From the NCBI RefSeq assembly GCF_018918075.1, contig NZ_JAHLPW010000002.1:186001-250000 (forward strand): a stretch of 64,000 nucleotides of DNA, read 5' to 3'. The notes beneath the pieces were generated by a model. The model saw nothing but the letters and a program-made list of their open reading frames with translations. It ran no database searches and was not told the DNA's origin. The translations under genes and the position numbers were made by a program. This document shows, in pieces, positions 62,840 to 64,000 of this stretch (position 1 is its first letter; the number at the start of each line of letters is the position of its first letter). The stretch is from Virgibacillus sp. MSJ-26 (GTDB lineage: Bacteria > Bacillota > Bacilli > Bacillales > Amphibacillaceae).

Positions 62840-64000
62840 ATGCAAAAAAAAGTACTTTTAATTTCACAGTATTTCTTGCCTGATATAAACGCGGCTTCAT
62901 TTAGAATCAATGATCTATATAAAGCTTTAAAAAAGCAAAACTTCGATGTTTCTGTGGTGACTGCTTATCCGCAAAAATCAGCAGTCGATAAAGTAAGAAA
63001 TACAGAAGATATCCATCGAATAAAGTTGGAGAAAGTAAATAAAAAATCTTTTATTAATTATTTAAGAAATTATTTTGGTTTTATGTTTAAGTCCATTTTT
63101 TACTCAGTATTTAGGCTCAATAAAAAAAAGTATGACTATGTTATTGTGACTTCACCACCTTTATTTGTAGCGTTAGGTGGATTAGTAATATCAAAAATAA
63201 AAAGAACGAAACTTGTAATTGATATAAGAGATATTTGGCCGGATTCAGCGGTTTCAGCTGGGATGGTAAAATACAATGGCCTTTTATATAAGATCACAAA
63301 GAAAATAGAAAGATTCATTTATAAAAGAGCTGATATTATAACCTGTGTGTCTAACCCGATGAGAAATTATATATACAAAGAGTCTAAAAACGAGAATATC
63401 AACGTACTGTATAATGGCATTTCTCCAGAAAGTATCGAAGGAAATTATAACACTGTGGTGAATTCTACAGTCAAAAAAGAAAAGATAAGAGTAGGGTATG
63501 CTGGAAACATTGGGATAGTCCAAAATTTAGATGTTATCTTAGAAGCTTCTCAGATATTAGAAAAAAATGAACAGGATAAAGACTTTGAATTTATCATTAT
63601 AGGTGATGGGATAGAGCGTGTATCACTTAAACAGAAGTTAAATAAGTTAGGAATTAGTAATATTACTTTTAAAGGGACAATGTCTAAAAGTGATACTATC
63701 AATGAGCTTAATAGTATGAATCTTTTATTTCTAAGTTTAATAGATGATCCAGTTTTGGAAAAGACCATCCCGTCAAAGTTATTTGATTACTTATTAAATA
63801 ATAAACCGATTATTACGAGTATTAAGGGCGAAGGAAAAGATATCTTGAGTGATTTAAAATGTGGTATATATTTTGAATCAAATGATCCTAATAGCTTAGT
63901 TGCAGGTTTATCTAACTATAGAAAATCACAAAAGTATTACGACACAAAAGCCCTTAACAACAGAAAGTACGTTACTAAATATTACAATCGTGAAGAGATA
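62840..64000 (+). CDS. glycosyltransferase WbuB-like, 3' end outside window
   Basis: 387 codons in frame from ATG 62840 (GGAGAG directly upstream) with no stop before the window end. N-terminus KVLLISQYFLPDINAASFRI, then VIVTSPPLFVALGGLVISKI and VIDIRDIWPDSAVSAGMVKY, which are characteristic of the WbuB/WcaI GT4 branch that transfers FucNAc or related amino sugars; later VGYAGNIGIVQNLDVILEAS and IGDGIERVSLKQKL. Acts on the lipid-linked repeat in the cytoplasm. The polysaccharide locus clearly continues to the right. Confidence 0.9.
   Translation, partial: MQKKVLLISQYFLPDINAASFRINDLYKALKKQNFDVSVVTAYPQKSAVDKVRNTEDIHRIKLEKVNKKSFINYLRNYFGFMFKSIFYSVFRLNKKKYDYVIVTSPPLFVALGGLVISKIKRTKLVIDIRDIWPDSAVSAGMVKYNGLLYKITKKIERFIYKRADIITCVSNPMRNYIYKESKNENINVLYNGISPESIEGNYNTVVNSTVKKEKIRVGYAGNIGIVQNLDVILEASQILEKNEQDKDFEFIIIGDGIERVSLKQKLNKLGISNITFKGTMSKSDTINELNSMNLLFLSLIDDPVLEKTIPSKLFDYLLNNKPIITSIKGEGKDILSDLKCGIYFESNDPNSLVAGLSNYRKSQKYYDTKALNNRKYVTKYYNREEI

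Overview
The window looks like the chromosome of a low-GC Gram-positive in the Bacillaceae. The evidence is AT-rich intergenic DNA, strong AGGAGG-type ribosome binding sites, lipobox and Tat signal peptides, and Bacillus-type families (LplA/B/C, YesL, NamZ, MurQ/MurR, YcnK, CpsB/CapB, TasA-like, PadR). Secreted proteins and lipoproteins are strongly acidic, which suggests a halophilic or alkaliphilic species (inference). No rRNA or tRNA gene is visible.

1-15.2 kb is a cell-wall sugar recycling region, all on the + strand. It holds two paralogous solute-binding lipoproteins (the first cut by the window edge), two LplB/LplC-type permeases, a YesL-like protein, cytoplasmic NamZ, MurQ, a metallophosphoesterase, MurR, MurK, a double GNAT protein, an AmiE-like serine hydrolase and AnmK, ending at a strong terminator. 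A PTS importer (MurP) is absent, so the ABC system is the likely importer. 15.4-18.5 kb holds a Tat-exported gluconate-dehydrogenase-type pair, whose flavoprotein has lost its dinucleotide-binding glycine loop, and a small acidic lipoprotein. 19.1-26.9 kb holds a DUF2207 protein, a Sco/YtkA pair next to a YcnK-like copper regulator, a NERD protein between two repeat arrays, and a 4xLysM-NlpC/P60 wall hydrolase. 27.6-32 kb holds a Wzz-like activator with its BY-kinase, proline dehydrogenase and an M24 peptidase.

32.4-38.2 kb is an extracellular counterpart of the first region: secreted NagZ, a TasA/camelysin-like protein, secreted NamZ and a secreted endonuclease/phosphatase-fold enzyme. The three enzymes share the same ~65-residue C-terminal helical module, and a cre-like site lies upstream. 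38.6-46.6 kb is accessory DNA: an Rpn/PD-(D/E)XK transposase-like protein and a probable type VII secretion lipase-toxin locus. That locus has an N-terminal lipase fold, a small helical partner, three intact and two broken copies of one lipoprotein (probable immunity), and PadR-DUF2812 genes that also exist as a decayed duplicate. 47.1-64 kb is an exopolysaccharide locus: LCP protein, CpsB phosphatase, a LuxR-type regulator lacking its phospho-acceptor Asp, EpsC/CapD dehydratase, epimerase, two UDP-sugar dehydrogenases, flippase, polymerase, three glycosyltransferases and a heparinase-like lyase.

The least explained signal is a family of GC-rich arrays with an almost exact 21-nt period, found in seven intergenic regions across the first 47 kb. 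Each has a core like (A/G)(C/G)TCG(A/C)GC every 21 nt (two DNA turns), alternating between two half-unit types, with divergent spacer sequence. I read them as non-coding despite the long ORFs they create on both strands.
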